Below, piece after piece: positions 51,064-60,141 of a stretch of DNA of 64,000 bases. The notes below the pieces were generated by a model. It did no database searches. It was given only the letters and a program-made list of their open reading frames with translations, and was not told the origin of the DNA. The stretch lies in NCBI RefSeq assembly GCF_001905005.1, contig NZ_LWKZ01000027.1, positions 1 to 64,000 of the forward strand. Direction: 5' to 3'. The position numbers and the translations under genes were made by a program. The stretch is from Streptomyces sp. CB02923. Its GTDB lineage: Bacteria; Actinomycetota; Actinomycetes; Streptomycetales; Streptomycetaceae. Every line of letters begins with the position of its first letter. Positions within the stretch are counted from its first letter, which is position 1.

Positions 51064-52279
51064 CCTCGGGTACGGGCGTCAGGGCGGCTTGTACGGGCGT
51101 CAGGGCGGCGTCGTGCGCGTCGAGGAAGGCCGCCACGGCCGGCTGCCAGCCGTAGCCCTCCGCGCGCTGCCGGGCCGCCGCACGGCGGTGCGCCTCCGGA
51201 CGCGCGAGGACGCGCAGGACCGCGTCGGCGTAGGAGGCACCGTCGTCGAGGGCGGTGTCCCCGCCGGGGCCGACCAGTCCGGCGAGTGCCGAGGCGGCAC
51301 TCGCCACGACCGGGGTGCCGCAGGCCAGGGCCTCCAGGGCCGCCAGGCCGAACGTCTCCGCCGGGCCGGGCGCCAGCGCCACGTCCGCAGCGGCCTGGAG
51401 GGCGGCAAGCTCACCCGCGTCGGCGACGTGCCCCAGGAACGCCACGGGCAGCCGCTCGGTGCGCGCGCGGGCCGTCAGGCGGGACCGCAGCGGCCCGTCC
51501 CCCGCCACCACCAGCGCCGCGTCGACGCCGCGCCACCGCAGCTCCGCCAGCGCGTCCAGAGCGCGTCCAGGCCGCTTCTCCGGTGACAGCCGCGAGCACA
51601 GGAGCAGGAGCACACCTGCGCCGCCCGCGCACCGCCGCCGCAGTTGCGGACTGTGCAGGGCGGGGTGCCGGGCCGTCAGGTCGACGCCCAGCGGCGCCCG
51701 TACGACGTTGCGCGCACCGACCCGGGCGAATTCGGCCGCCGCCCATTCCGTCGTGCACACCACCCGGCTGTAGACGTGCGCGGTCCGCGCGTTGATCCGG
51801 TCGGCGGCGTCCCGCGCCGGTCCGCGCGGTACGCCCCAGGTCCGCAGCACACCGTCCACGCTCTCGTGGGAGACCATCACCGCCGGTACGCGGGCCCGCC
51901 GCGCCCAGACGCCGGTCCACCGCAGCGTCGTACGGTCGGAGACCTCCAGCCGGTCGGGGGCCAGCGCCTCCAGGACACGACGGACCCGGCGCCGGTCGGC
52001 CAGCACCCGGTAGCCGCCCGTGCCGGGCAGGACCGGGCCGGGCAGGGTGATCACCCGTCCCTGGTCGGTGTCCTCGTCGCGTACGGCCGGGCCGGGCACG
52101 ATCAGGACCGGGTCGTGCCCCGCGGCGCGGTACCCGGCACCCAGGGCGCGCAGGGCGGTCCGCAGCCCGCCGGACTCCGGGGTCACGAAGTTCGCGAGCC
52201 GTACGATGCGCAGTCCGGCACCGGTGTAGCGGGTCTCGTCGAGGACGAAGGGCGCGGACGTGCCCGGCGGTGGCGTCAT
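50960..52279 (-). CDS. GT4-type glycosyltransferase
   Basis: 439 residues from an ATG overlapping the upstream glycosyltransferase by ATGA. GT-B fold with VTPESGGLRTALRALGAGYRAAGHDPVLI at the N-terminal acceptor side and LLCSRLSPEKRPGRALDALAEL, FLGHVADAGELAALQAAADVALAPGPAETFGLAALEALACGTPVVAS in the nucleotide-sugar domain. It probably adds mannose or another hexose to a lipid carrier together with its partner. The last 50 residues are a Pro/Thr/Arg tail containing a 7-residue duplication (ALTPVQA-ALTPV) from a 19-bp repeat. Confidence 0.88.
   Translation of the reverse strand: MTPPPGTSAPFVLDETRYTGAGLRIVRLANFVTPESGGLRTALRALGAGYRAAGHDPVLIVPGPAVRDEDTDQGRVITLPGPVLPGTGGYRVLADRRRVRRVLEALAPDRLEVSDRTTLRWTGVWARRARVPAVMVSHESVDGVLRTWGVPRGPARDAADRINARTAHVYSRVVCTTEWAAAEFARVGARNVVRAPLGVDLTARHPALHSPQLRRRCAGGAGVLLLLCSRLSPEKRPGRALDALAELRWRGVDAALVVAGDGPLRSRLTARARTERLPVAFLGHVADAGELAALQAAADVALAPGPAETFGLAALEALACGTPVVASAASALAGLVGPGGDTALDDGASYADAVLRVLARPEAHRRAAARQRAEGYGWQPAVAAFLDAHDAALTPVQAALTPVPEVRPTVPPRPAGAPDAAAAPVRPRRSPAGGTSGRR
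51070..51109. repeat. 19-bp direct repeat, period 21
   Basis: GTACGGGCGTCAGGGCGGC occurs at 51070-51088 and 51091-51109. In the minus-strand glycosyltransferase it encodes two copies of ALTPV with a linker. It starts only 7 bases after the stop codon of the convergent transporter, so the glycosyltransferase tail has grown across this site. Confidence 0.8.
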
Positions 52280-53403
52280 ACGGCCACCGCCGTCCGGTCC
52301 GCGAGCACGTCCTCGTAGTGGCCCAGCAGCTCGTCGCCGACCACCTCCCAGGTACGGTGCTCGACCGCCGTACGGCCCGCCGCGCCCAGCCGTGCGCGCG
52401 CGGCGGGGTCACCGGCCAGCAGCCGTACCGCGTCGCGCAGCGCCTCCCCGTCCCCCGGCGGCACCAGCAGCCCCGTACGGCCGTGCTCCACGAGATCCAG
52501 CGGGCCGCCCGCGGCGGGCGCCACGACGGGCACGCCGCTCGCCATCGCCTCCTGGACGGTCTGGCAGAAGGTGTCGTAGCGGCCGGTGTGCACGAACACG
52601 TCGAGGGAGGCCACGATCCGCGCCAGTTCGTCGCCCGTACGGCAGCCGAGAAAGCACACGCCGGGCAGCGCGGCGCGCAGGCCGGAAGCGCTCGGCCCGT
52701 CCCCGATCACCACGGTCCGTACGCCGGGCAGCCGCGAGGCCGGGGCCAGCAGCCGCACCTCCTTCTCCGGCGCGAGCCGCCCGACGTACCCCACCAGCAG
52801 ATCCCGGCCCGCGGCGAGCGAACTGCGCAGGACCGTGTCGCGCCGGGCGGGGTGGAACCGCGCGGAGTCCACCCCGCGGGGCCACAGCCGCAGCCGGGGC
52901 ACGCCGTGCGCGGCCAGGTCGTGCAGGGCCGAGCGGGACGGTGCGAGCGTCCGGTCGGCCGCGGCGTGCACCGTCCGCAGGCGCCGCCAGGCCGCGGTGC
53001 CTCCGGCGCCCAGGTAGGCGCGGGCGTAGCGGCCCAGGTCGGTCTGGTAGACCGCGACGGCGGGCACGCGGCGCCGGACGGCCGCGGCCACGGCGCGGGC
53101 CCCGAGGACGAAAGGGCCGGCCAGGTGCACGATGTCCGGGCGGTGCCCGTCCAGCGCGGCGGCCAGCCTGCGGCCCGGCAGGGCCACTCTGACCTGCGGA
53201 TAGCCGGGCAGCGGCACGGAGGGCACGCGGACGACGGGGCAGGGCCCGGCCCGCTCGCCGTCCGGTGTCCCTTCGGCGCCGTGCGGGGCGACGACGAGCA
53301 CGTCATGGCCGCGCCGGACCAGGTGCCGGGCGGTTTCCAGGGCGCAGTGGGCGACGCCGTTGACGTCGGGCGGGAAGGACTCGGTGACGATGACAACACG
53401 CAT
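52276..53403 (-). CDS. GT4 mannosyltransferase (PimB/MgtA-like)
   Basis: 375 residues. MRVVIVTESFPPDVNGVAHCALETARHLVRRGHDV is the hallmark start of GDP-mannose-dependent alpha-mannosyltransferases. The C-terminal half shows VGYVGRLAPEKEV, FLGCRTGDELARIVASLDVFVHTG and YDTFCQTVQEAMASGVPVVAPAAGGPLDLVEHGRTGLLVPPGD. Likely makes a mannosylated glycolipid. Its product and the next gene's product probably act in series. Confidence 0.88.
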   Translation of the reverse strand: MRVVIVTESFPPDVNGVAHCALETARHLVRRGHDVLVVAPHGAEGTPDGERAGPCPVVRVPSVPLPGYPQVRVALPGRRLAAALDGHRPDIVHLAGPFVLGARAVAAAVRRRVPAVAVYQTDLGRYARAYLGAGGTAAWRRLRTVHAAADRTLAPSRSALHDLAAHGVPRLRLWPRGVDSARFHPARRDTVLRSSLAAGRDLLVGYVGRLAPEKEVRLLAPASRLPGVRTVVIGDGPSASGLRAALPGVCFLGCRTGDELARIVASLDVFVHTGRYDTFCQTVQEAMASGVPVVAPAAGGPLDLVEHGRTGLLVPPGDGEALRDAVRLLAGDPAARARLGAAGRTAVEHRTWEVVGDELLGHYEDVLADRTAVAV

Positions 53404-53538
53404 ACGGCTGTTGTCGGCCCACCGGGCGTGGCCCCGGCCAAGGGGATCTTTCCAGCCGGGGAACGTCCCATGAGCGTTGGCGCCCGCGCCGGGGCGCGAG
53501 CCCGGGGCGCGGGCGCCGGGCGGGCGCCCCCGGCACGC

Positions 53539-54963
53539 TCAGAGCGCCGGCGCGTCCGGCCCGAACCGGCTGCGTACCGCCGTCTGCACCTCGGCTTCCT
53601 CCGCCGGATCGGCGGCCAGCCGCCGCAGCTGCTCCACGACCCGGTCGTCACCGGTCGCCGCGTGCCGGGCGGCCAGTTCCCGGGTGCTCTCCTCGCAGTC
53701 CCAGAGGCACTCGACGGCGAAGCCCGCCGGGAAGCCGGGGTCGGTGACGGCCAGCGCGCCCGCGGCGCGGCCTCTGAGGTGGGAGGAGGAGGTCTCGCGG
53801 TAGATGTGGCGCAGCACGGGCGCCGCGCAGGCCACGCCCAGGCGGCCCGCCCCGTCGACCAGCTCCCACAACCCGTCCGCGTCCGGGCCCTCCGTGCGTA
53901 CCGTACGGCGCAGAGCGGCCAGCACGAGGGCGGCGTCGCCGCGGCCGCCGCGGCGGGACAGCATGGTGGCACCGGCCGCGCCGAGGGGATCGGGGCGCGG
54001 GGCCCACCGGCGGGCCCGCTCGATGGCGGCCACGCCGCGCATCCGCTCGAAGGCGGCGAGCGCGGCCTCGGCGAGCGGCCTGCTGGAGAAGGGGTCGGCG
54101 GCCGCGGCCTCGACGAGGTCGAGGGCGTCCGGGTCGCCGCGCTCAGCGAGGTGGCGCAGGGCGGCGGCGCGGGCGGCGTCCGGGCCGGTGCGCGCGGCGC
54201 GCAGCAGCTCGGGGCGGTCCTCCGGGCCCGCCACGGCCGCCAGGCAGCGCGCGGCCGGGACCTGGCGCCACTCCTCCGGGTGGAGCTCCAGGCCCTGCTG
54301 GGCCCAGTCCAGGACTTCGGTGACGCTCCAGCCGGGGCGCGGTCCGCTGGGCCGCAGCTGGCGCTGCCAGCGGTCGAAGCAGCCCTGTTCCTGGGCGGCG
54401 CGGATGCGTTCGCCGTAGCGGGGGTCCTCGGCCCACAGCCGCCACGGGCGCGGTTCGAAGGCGTCGCGGACGGCGGCGGCCAGCTCGGCGTCGCCCTCCG
54501 CGGTGCGCGGGAAGCGGGCGAGGACGGCGGGGGCCAGGGTCGCCAGGCCCGTGTCGTCGTCACGCAGCGCGAGCTCGTCCAGGGCCCAGCGCCAGTTCGT
54601 ACCGGCGGCGGCGTAGCTGCGCAGCAGCAGGAGGGCGGCGTCGCGGCCGTACGCGGCGAGGTGGCCGAGCACGGCGAGCGCGAGTCCGGTGCGCTCCTCG
54701 CCGGGGTCAGTGAGGTCGTCGGGATGGAAAAGATGCCGTTCGATCTCTTCGAGTCCGCCGTCGAGCTGCATGTAGAGGCGCGCGTAGTACAGGGAGCGGT
54801 TCTCGACCTGCCAGTCGCGGCGGGGGTCGCGCAGCACGCTGTCGTTCAGTGCCGCGAGCGCCTCGGCCCGCGGCGCCGCGAGGGCGTGCAGGGTCCCGTC
54901 GCCGCGGCCTCGCTGCAGGAGGCCGAGCAGGGTGCCACTGGGCGCTATGTCTGGATCGAACAT
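53539..54963 (-). CDS. HEAT-repeat-like protein
   Basis: 474 residues from the ATG at 54963; no ribosome binding site is clear and the frame is open for 99 bases further upstream. Repeated two-helix units such as RAAALRHLAERGDPDALDLVEAAA and AALAAFERMRGVAAIERARRW suggest a HEAT/ARM solenoid. It starts MFDPDIAPSGTLLGLLQRGRGDGTLHALA. No catalytic motif. Function unknown; probably a protein-interaction scaffold. Confidence 0.8.
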   Translation of the reverse strand: MFDPDIAPSGTLLGLLQRGRGDGTLHALAAPRAEALAALNDSVLRDPRRDWQVENRSLYYARLYMQLDGGLEEIERHLFHPDDLTDPGEERTGLALAVLGHLAAYGRDAALLLLRSYAAAGTNWRWALDELALRDDDTGLATLAPAVLARFPRTAEGDAELAAAVRDAFEPRPWRLWAEDPRYGERIRAAQEQGCFDRWQRQLRPSGPRPGWSVTEVLDWAQQGLELHPEEWRQVPAARCLAAVAGPEDRPELLRAARTGPDAARAAALRHLAERGDPDALDLVEAAAADPFSSRPLAEAALAAFERMRGVAAIERARRWAPRPDPLGAAGATMLSRRGGRGDAALVLAALRRTVRTEGPDADGLWELVDGAGRLGVACAAPVLRHIYRETSSSHLRGRAAGALAVTDPGFPAGFAVECLWDCEESTRELAARHAATGDDRVVEQLRRLAADPAEEAEVQTAVRSRFGPDAPAL

Positions 54964-55287
54964 GAGGTCAGCATCCGGTGCGGGGGACAGGCTGGGCAAC
55001 GGGATTTCCGCTGACCGGCATTCTTGCCGGTGACCACGGGTCGTATGCGTCGTTCCCACCATGGATCGGTGGGGGCGAGTGCGCTACGGCGGCCGCAGCC
55101 TAGCCTGGAACGCTTCCTTCCGCCGATTCGGCCGAGGGTTGCCCCAGGGAGGCCGGGGGCATATGCCGAATGCACCACCGTATCGGGTAATGCCAAATCC
55201 CTTACGGGCGGTCGCAGCCTGTGCAACAGTCGTTACCGGCCCTTCCGTCAGACCTGGCCCCGGCGCCGCCTGATATCGGAGTACGTC
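54964..55287. other. Divergent intergenic region
   Basis: 324 bases between the HEAT-like gene and the PP2C gene. It contains a 7-bp hairpin ACCGGCA-TTCT-TGCCGGT just left of 55035 and a short AT-richer patch (ATCGGGTAATGCC). No promoter could be fixed. Confidence 0.45.
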
Positions 55288-56754
55288 ATGCCGTCCCACC
55301 TCTTCGCGGACCGCCCAGCCGCCCAGCCGCCCGAGCGCGACGTGGTCGAGGCCCTGATCACCCAGGCCCGCCGACTCCGGGGCGGCCTGGACGCCGTACG
55401 CCGGGAGACCTCGGCCGCCGGCGACGAGCCCGCCGACCCCCGTCGGCGCTGGCAGCGGGCGCTGTGCGACCTCGCCGTCCACCACCTCGACGACCTCGGC
55501 GGGCACCTGGACCAGCTCCGGGAGGGCCTGCCCGCCGACGAGACGGCCGGGCAGGCGGACGGCGACCGGCTGCCGGTGGCCCCGCCCGCGCCCGCCGGAC
55601 ACCCGCGCGGTTCGCTGCTCAGCCGGGTCGGCAGCGCCGAGTGGAACCTCCTCACCGACGAGGTGAGCTGGTCGGAGGAGCTCTTCGGGATCTTCGGCCG
55701 GGAGCCGGCCGATGGCCCCCTGACACTGGACGAACTGCCGTCCCTGGTCTTCTGCGAGGACCAGCAGCTGCTGACCACGATGGTCACGGACTGCCTGGTG
55801 GACGGCCGGCCGATCGACGGCGAGTTCCGCATCGTACGGCCCGATCAGAGCGTGCGTACGGTGCACATGGTGGGCGAGCCGGTGCTCGAAGCCGACGGCA
55901 GCACGGCGTGCATGTGGGCCGTGCTGCGCGACGTCAGCGAGCTGCGCCGCAGCCAGCGGGCGGTGCGCGAGACCCGTGACTCGCTGCAGCGCCAGCGGCA
56001 CAGGGCGCAGACCGAGCACCGGCTTGCGGTCGAGCTGCAGGAAGCCGTGCTGCCGCCGTGGCGCGGCTCCCTGCGGTTCCCGCAGGGCGGGCCCGTCGCA
56101 CTCGACCTCGCCGCCCGCTACCTCCCTTCCGGCACCAGCGCCCTGATCGGCGGCGACTGGTACGACGCACTGCAACTCCCGGACGGCAAGACGCTGTTGA
56201 GCGTCGGCGACCTCACCGGCCACGGCGCCACGGCCACCTCCGGCATGGCCATGGTGCTCGGCGCGCTGCGCGGCATGGCGGTGTCCGGTCAGGAGCCGGG
56301 CCCGCTGATGGGCTTCCTGAACCAGCTGCTCGACACCTCCGCGCAGCCCGCCCTGGGCAGCGCGGTGTGCTGCCGTTTCGACCCCGCCTCCCGTCAGCTC
56401 GTCTGGGCCCAGGCCGGACACCCCGCCCCACTGCTGTTCCGCGGCGGCACGGCAAGCCCGCTGGACCCCCCGGAGGGCGTCCTGCTCGGTGCCACCTCCG
56501 GAGCCGTCTACGCGCAGCGGTGCGAGCAGTTGCAGCCCGGCGACCTGCTGGTGCTGCACACGGACGGCCTGGTGCCGCGCCGGTCGCACGGCACGCTCGC
56601 GCCCCACGAGGGGACCGAGCGCCTCCTGTCGCTGGCACCGCGGTTCGCCACGGCGCGTAACGCGCAGGACTGTGTCCGCGTCATCGCCGAGGAGTTCGGC
56701 AGCGCCGAGCGCGAGGACGACGCGTGTGTGCTGATCGCCAGGGTGAGCGGGTAG
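55288..56754 (+). CDS. PAS-domain PP2C/SpoIIE-type serine phosphatase
   Basis: 488 residues from the ATG at 55288 (GGAG upstream). The N-terminal helical region is followed by a PAS domain (WSEELFGIFGREPADGPL) and a SpoIIE phosphatase domain with metal motifs GGDWYDAL, SVGDLTGHGATAT and the C-terminal EREDDACVLIARV. In Streptomyces such proteins regulate anti-sigma factor antagonists and stress responses. No anti-sigma factor gene is adjacent. Confidence 0.92.
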   Translation: MPSHLFADRPAAQPPERDVVEALITQARRLRGGLDAVRRETSAAGDEPADPRRRWQRALCDLAVHHLDDLGGHLDQLREGLPADETAGQADGDRLPVAPPAPAGHPRGSLLSRVGSAEWNLLTDEVSWSEELFGIFGREPADGPLTLDELPSLVFCEDQQLLTTMVTDCLVDGRPIDGEFRIVRPDQSVRTVHMVGEPVLEADGSTACMWAVLRDVSELRRSQRAVRETRDSLQRQRHRAQTEHRLAVELQEAVLPPWRGSLRFPQGGPVALDLAARYLPSGTSALIGGDWYDALQLPDGKTLLSVGDLTGHGATATSGMAMVLGALRGMAVSGQEPGPLMGFLNQLLDTSAQPALGSAVCCRFDPASRQLVWAQAGHPAPLLFRGGTASPLDPPEGVLLGATSGAVYAQRCEQLQPGDLLVLHTDGLVPRRSHGTLAPHEGTERLLSLAPRFATARNAQDCVRVIAEEFGSAEREDDACVLIARVSG

Positions 56755-56979
56755 CGGAGAGCGGCACCGCTGCCGGTCACGGGAGCGCCCCGCCGCGGGA
56801 CATGGCCGTGGACACGTACGTACAGGTACGCACGTTCGCGTACGCGGTGTCGGTACGGCGTATCGGTGTCGGTATGGCATGCCGGTGCAGCCAGGACCGG
56901 GGTCACGGGTCTTGGCTTCTCGGTCACGGTAGTCGGTACGGGATGACGTGGCGTCCTTTGTGCGCCGTGTCGGCGGAGG

Positions 56980-58488
56980 TCAGATCCGCAGGCTGGTGCC
57001 CACCGGTCCGAGCCCCGGCCCCAGCCCCTTGGCCTTCGCCTTCGGCATGACCCGCTGGATCTCCTCCCGCAGGTCCTTGATCGCGGCGTAGTCGGCGTAC
57101 TGGCCGGTGAGCCGGTACATCTCCCGCAGCCGGTCCCAGGTGCGATGGGAGGAGTTCTCCTTGATGGACACCAGCGCCAGCCGGGCGTAGCGGTCGGCCT
57201 GTTCGGGGTCGTTGCCGATGAAGCAGGCGGAGGCGAGCGAGAGGTAGTCGAAGATCTGCGAACGCTGCCGGCCGTCGTCGCGCAGCCGCAGCGCCTGTTT
57301 GGCGTGCGCCTGGGCGACCTTCGCGGCCCTGGGGTCGTGCTCGGCCAGCGTACGGAAGGCCAGCGCCTGCATACCGTGCAGGTCCGCCTCGTCGAACATC
57401 TGCATCCAGCTCGGCGGCGGCACATCGCCCCGGTCGGAGACGAACAGCTCCTCCGCCCGGCCCAGGGTGCGGCGCATGGCCTGGCCCTGGCCCTTGCTCG
57501 CCTGGGCCCACGCCTCGATGGTGTAGAGCATCGCGCGGGTCCGGGGCAGGGTCTCGCCGCCGGAGCCGGACTTGGCCAGTTTCATCAGGTCCAGGGCGTC
57601 GTCGGGACGGCCCAGGTGCACCATCTGGCGCGCCGCCCGGGAGAGCGCCTCGCCCGCGCGCGGCCGGTCGCCGCCCTCGCGCGCCGCGTGGGCGGCGATG
57701 ACGAAGTACTTCTGGGCGGTGGGCTCCAGCCCCACGTCGTGGGACATCCAGCCCGCCAGGACGGCGAGGTTGGCCGCCACCCCCCACAGCCTGCGCTGGA
57801 GGTGCTCCGGGTGGCGGTAGGCGAGCATGCCGCCCACCTCGTTGAGCTGGCCCACCACGGCCTTGCGCTGCAGTCCGCCGCCGCGGGCCGCGTCCCAGGC
57901 GCGGAAGACCTCGACCGAGCGCTCCAGGGCGTCGATCTCCTGCGACCCCACGGGGGCCGCCTCGTAGCGGTCGAATCCGATCTGATCGAAGGTGTTGTCG
58001 GCGAACGGGTCATCGAATCGGGGGGCGTCGGCTGCCAGCGCCGGGTCGGTGTGCAGCCAGTCGTGCATGGCGCTGCTGAGTGCGGAGCCCGCGGCGAGCG
58101 CCGCGCCCGCGCCCACCAGGCCGCGTCGGTTGAGCATGAGGTCCATTCCCGTGAATTCCGTGAGGACCGCCGCCGTTCGCTCGGGCGGCCACGGGAGACC
58201 GTCCGCGGCCTGTTTCCTCCCCGCGCGCCCGGAACGACCGAACCCGAGGTCCTCGATGGTTACGACACGGCCGAGACGCTCGGTGAACAGGGCGGCGAGC
58301 ACCTTGGGCACCGGGTCGCGCGGGGTCTCCCCCGTGTCGATCCAGCGCCGGACCCGCGAGGTGTCGGTCGCCAGCTGCGGATGCCCCATGGCGGCCGCCT
58401 GCCGGTTGACCAGTCTCGCCAGCTCGCCCTTGGACCAGCCGGCCAGGCCGAAAAGATCCGCGAGACGGGTGTTCGGCTCCCTGTCCAC
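56980..58488 (-). CDS. NsdA/NsdB-type TPR regulator
   Basis: 502 residues from a GTG at 58488. The N-terminal DNA-binding-like part, LAGWSKGELARLVNRQAAAMG and DTSRVRRWIDTGETPRDPVPKVLAALFTERLG, is the NsdA/NsdB signature. From residue 150 come TPR-like helical repeats (EALSRAARQMVHLGRPDDALDLMKLA, QALRLRDDGRQRSQIFDYLSLASACFIGNDPEQADRYARLAL). Family members repress sporulation and antibiotic production in S. coelicolor. It is divergent from the APH-like kinase gene and the 3 x 10-bp repeat lies between them. Confidence 0.88.
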   Translation of the reverse strand: MDREPNTRLADLFGLAGWSKGELARLVNRQAAAMGHPQLATDTSRVRRWIDTGETPRDPVPKVLAALFTERLGRVVTIEDLGFGRSGRAGRKQAADGLPWPPERTAAVLTEFTGMDLMLNRRGLVGAGAALAAGSALSSAMHDWLHTDPALAADAPRFDDPFADNTFDQIGFDRYEAAPVGSQEIDALERSVEVFRAWDAARGGGLQRKAVVGQLNEVGGMLAYRHPEHLQRRLWGVAANLAVLAGWMSHDVGLEPTAQKYFVIAAHAAREGGDRPRAGEALSRAARQMVHLGRPDDALDLMKLAKSGSGGETLPRTRAMLYTIEAWAQASKGQGQAMRRTLGRAEELFVSDRGDVPPPSWMQMFDEADLHGMQALAFRTLAEHDPRAAKVAQAHAKQALRLRDDGRQRSQIFDYLSLASACFIGNDPEQADRYARLALVSIKENSSHRTWDRLREMYRLTGQYADYAAIKDLREEIQRVMPKAKAKGLGPGLGPVGTSLRI

Positions 58489-58550
58489 GTCAAGCCCCCA
58501 GGTTCCTCGACTGACTTGACAGTAACGGGCCGTCCCGGACGCTTGCGAGC

Positions 58551-58580
58551 ATTCGCCAGGGTTCGCCAGGGTCCGCCAGA
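58551..58580. repeat. Three tandem 10-bp units upstream of the NsdA/NsdB-type gene
   Basis: ATTCGCCAGG (58551-58560), GTTCGCCAGG (58561-58570) and GTCCGCCAGA (58571-58580) follow each other exactly; TGGTCTGCCA (58581-58590) may be a fourth, decayed copy. The 10-bp period puts all copies on the same face of the helix. They lie about 60 bases before the regulator's GTG, just upstream of a TACTGT -10 candidate, which fits an activator or autoregulatory site. Confidence 0.7.
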
Positions 58581-58748
58581 TGGTCTGCCACCCGCGCCCG
58601 CGTGTTCTGTTAGGAGAGCAGCCCCCGGCCCGGTGTCGGTACCGCATTCCCCAGGGTGCGGACACCGGAATCGGGGCCTTCGGGCCCCGTTCGTCGGGCC
58701 GGGAGCGGCACTGCAACTCGTCGGCGCACGAAGGGATCTGTCTCACCC

Positions 58749-59882
58749 ATGTACGCAGCATCGTCCGCCGTGAGCGCCCCGAACCGGCCGTACCGCCCGC
58801 AGCCTCCGGGAAGCGGACCGTATCTCGACCCTTCCCAGTCTCCGGGGGCGGTCTCCGGCCTCAGCGGCGGCCGCAACCGGCGGGTGCAAGGGGGAGGTGC
58901 CCAACCGCTCAGCGGGAGACTCGACTTGTCCGGCCCCCAGGGCGCCCAGCTGCGCGCCGCGGTCGCCTCCGTGCACCGCATCTGTCCCGAGTTCCATCCG
59001 GTCCAGGTGCTGCGCCGGAGCGGCAAGTCCGTCCTCCTGGTGGGCACCACCGGCCGCACGACCGCGGTCGCCAAGTGTTTACTGGATCACTCCCCCGCGT
59101 GGGCCGAGCGGTTCCGGCACGAAATAGCTGCTTATCGGGCCTTCGTACGCCACCGTCCGCCGGTGCGCGTACCGAGGCTCGTCGCGGCGGATCCCGACAA
59201 CTGCACCCTGGTCGTCGAGCGGATGCCCGGCCGGGTCGCCTCCCTTCAACGGCATCCGACCGAAGCGCCACCGCGCGCGGACGTCCGGGCCGCGCTCGGC
59301 GCGATCTGCCGGGTCAACCTCTGGCGGCCGCCGGCCGGGATGTTCGACGCGCCGCTGGACTACGCGGGCCGCATCGGGCGCTTCCACGACCTCGGCCTGC
59401 TGACCGACCGGGACCTGGGCGACCTCCAGAAGCTGCTGCACGGCCTGGCCCACACCCAGGGGCAGTTCTGTCACGGCGACGCGCTGCTGAACAACGTCCT
59501 GCTCTCCCCCGCCGGCCCGGTGCTGCTCGACTGGGACCACGCCGGCTGGTACCTGCCGGGCTACGACCTCGCGACGCTGTGGTCGGTGCTCGGTGACGCC
59601 CCCGTGGCGCGCCGTCAGATCAGCCAGCTCGCGCAGGCCGCCGGACCGGCCGCGCGGGACGCCTTCCTGGTCAATCTGATGCTGGTGCTGACCCGCGAAA
59701 TACGGCGTTACGAGACCGCCGTACAGCGCACCATGCGCGAGCCCACGCCGACCGGCACGCCGGGGCCGGGACACCCCGGTGCGCTCGCGGCGGGCGAGGA
59801 GCAGCGGCTGCTGCTGCGCCGGCTGCACGACGACTGCCAGATGGCGCGGCGTGCGGTACGGGCGGCGGTCGGCACCCGCTGA
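58749..59882 (+). CDS. Aminoglycoside phosphotransferase (APH)-like kinase
   Basis: 377 residues from an ATG at 58749. The first 70 residues are Pro/Gly-rich and disordered. The kinase core has the nucleotide Lys in [10 protein letters not shown], the Brenner catalytic loop [13 protein letters not shown] and the metal Asp in [10 protein letters not shown]. Such proteins often act as choline/homoserine or unknown small-molecule kinases, so resistance is not implied. It lies back to back with the NsdA/NsdB-type gene; co-regulation through the shared repeats is likely. Confidence 0.85.
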   Translation: MYAASSAVSAPNRPYRPQPPGSGPYLDPSQSPGAVSGLSGGRNRRVQGGGAQPLSGRLDLSGPQGAQLRAAVASVHRICPEFHPVQVLRRSGKSVLLVGTTGRTTAVAKCLLDHSPAWAERFRHEIAAYRAFVRHRPPVRVPRLVAADPDNCTLVVERMPGRVASLQRHPTEAPPRADVRAALGAICRVNLWRPPAGMFDAPLDYAGRIGRFHDLGLLTDRDLGDLQKLLHGLAHTQGQFCHGDALLNNVLLSPAGPVLLDWDHAGWYLPGYDLATLWSVLGDAPVARRQISQLAQAAGPAARDAFLVNLMLVLTREIRRYETAVQRTMREPTPTGTPGPGHPGALAAGEEQRLLLRRLHDDCQMARRAVRAAVGTR

Positions 59883-59899
59883 TCTGCCAAGGGGGGTAT

Positions 59900-59933
59900 G
59901 TGAGCGGCACGCCGTACGAGGCGTGCCGCTCAC
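59900..59933 (+). terminator. Perfect 14-bp hairpin after the kinase gene
   Basis: GTGAGCGGCACGCC (59900-59913) and GGCGTGCCGCTCAC (59920-59933) are exact inverted repeats with a 6-base loop. It starts 17 bases after the stop. Confidence 0.8.
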
Positions 59934-60029
59934 GTGTGTCCGGGGGCCGGAAGACCATGGCGGCACCCCGCTCTCGTACGGGGTTGCGGAAGGCGTGCTG
60001 ACATACGAAACCCTTGGGGCGCACGGTGA

Positions 60030-60058
60030 TTGACGGATCGTCGGCCAGGCGATAGCTG
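60030..60058 (+). promoter_or_regulatory. Promoter of the cell-wall hydrolase gene
   Basis: TTGACG (60030-60035) and TAGCTG (60053-60058) with a 17-base spacer form a good principal-sigma promoter. The start should be near 60065. The gene begins at a TTG 77 bases on, with AGGAGG (60131-60136) just before it. Confidence 0.6.
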
Positions 60059-60141
60059 TAGGAATCACGTTCCGCGCACGGCCGTATGCACACCATCCGC
60101 CAGACGCCCCGGCTCGTTCCGGTCGGCCACAGGAGGCTGCG

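Noticed and set aside
56755-56979. Gene in the gap between the PP2C and NsdA/NsdB-type genes
   Set aside because: Only degenerate GGTGTCGGTA-type repeats; no ribosome binding site with a protein-like frame.
58749-59882. Aminoglycoside resistance gene
   Set aside because: The APH fold is shared with many metabolic kinases; the context is a developmental regulator, so resistance is not supported.
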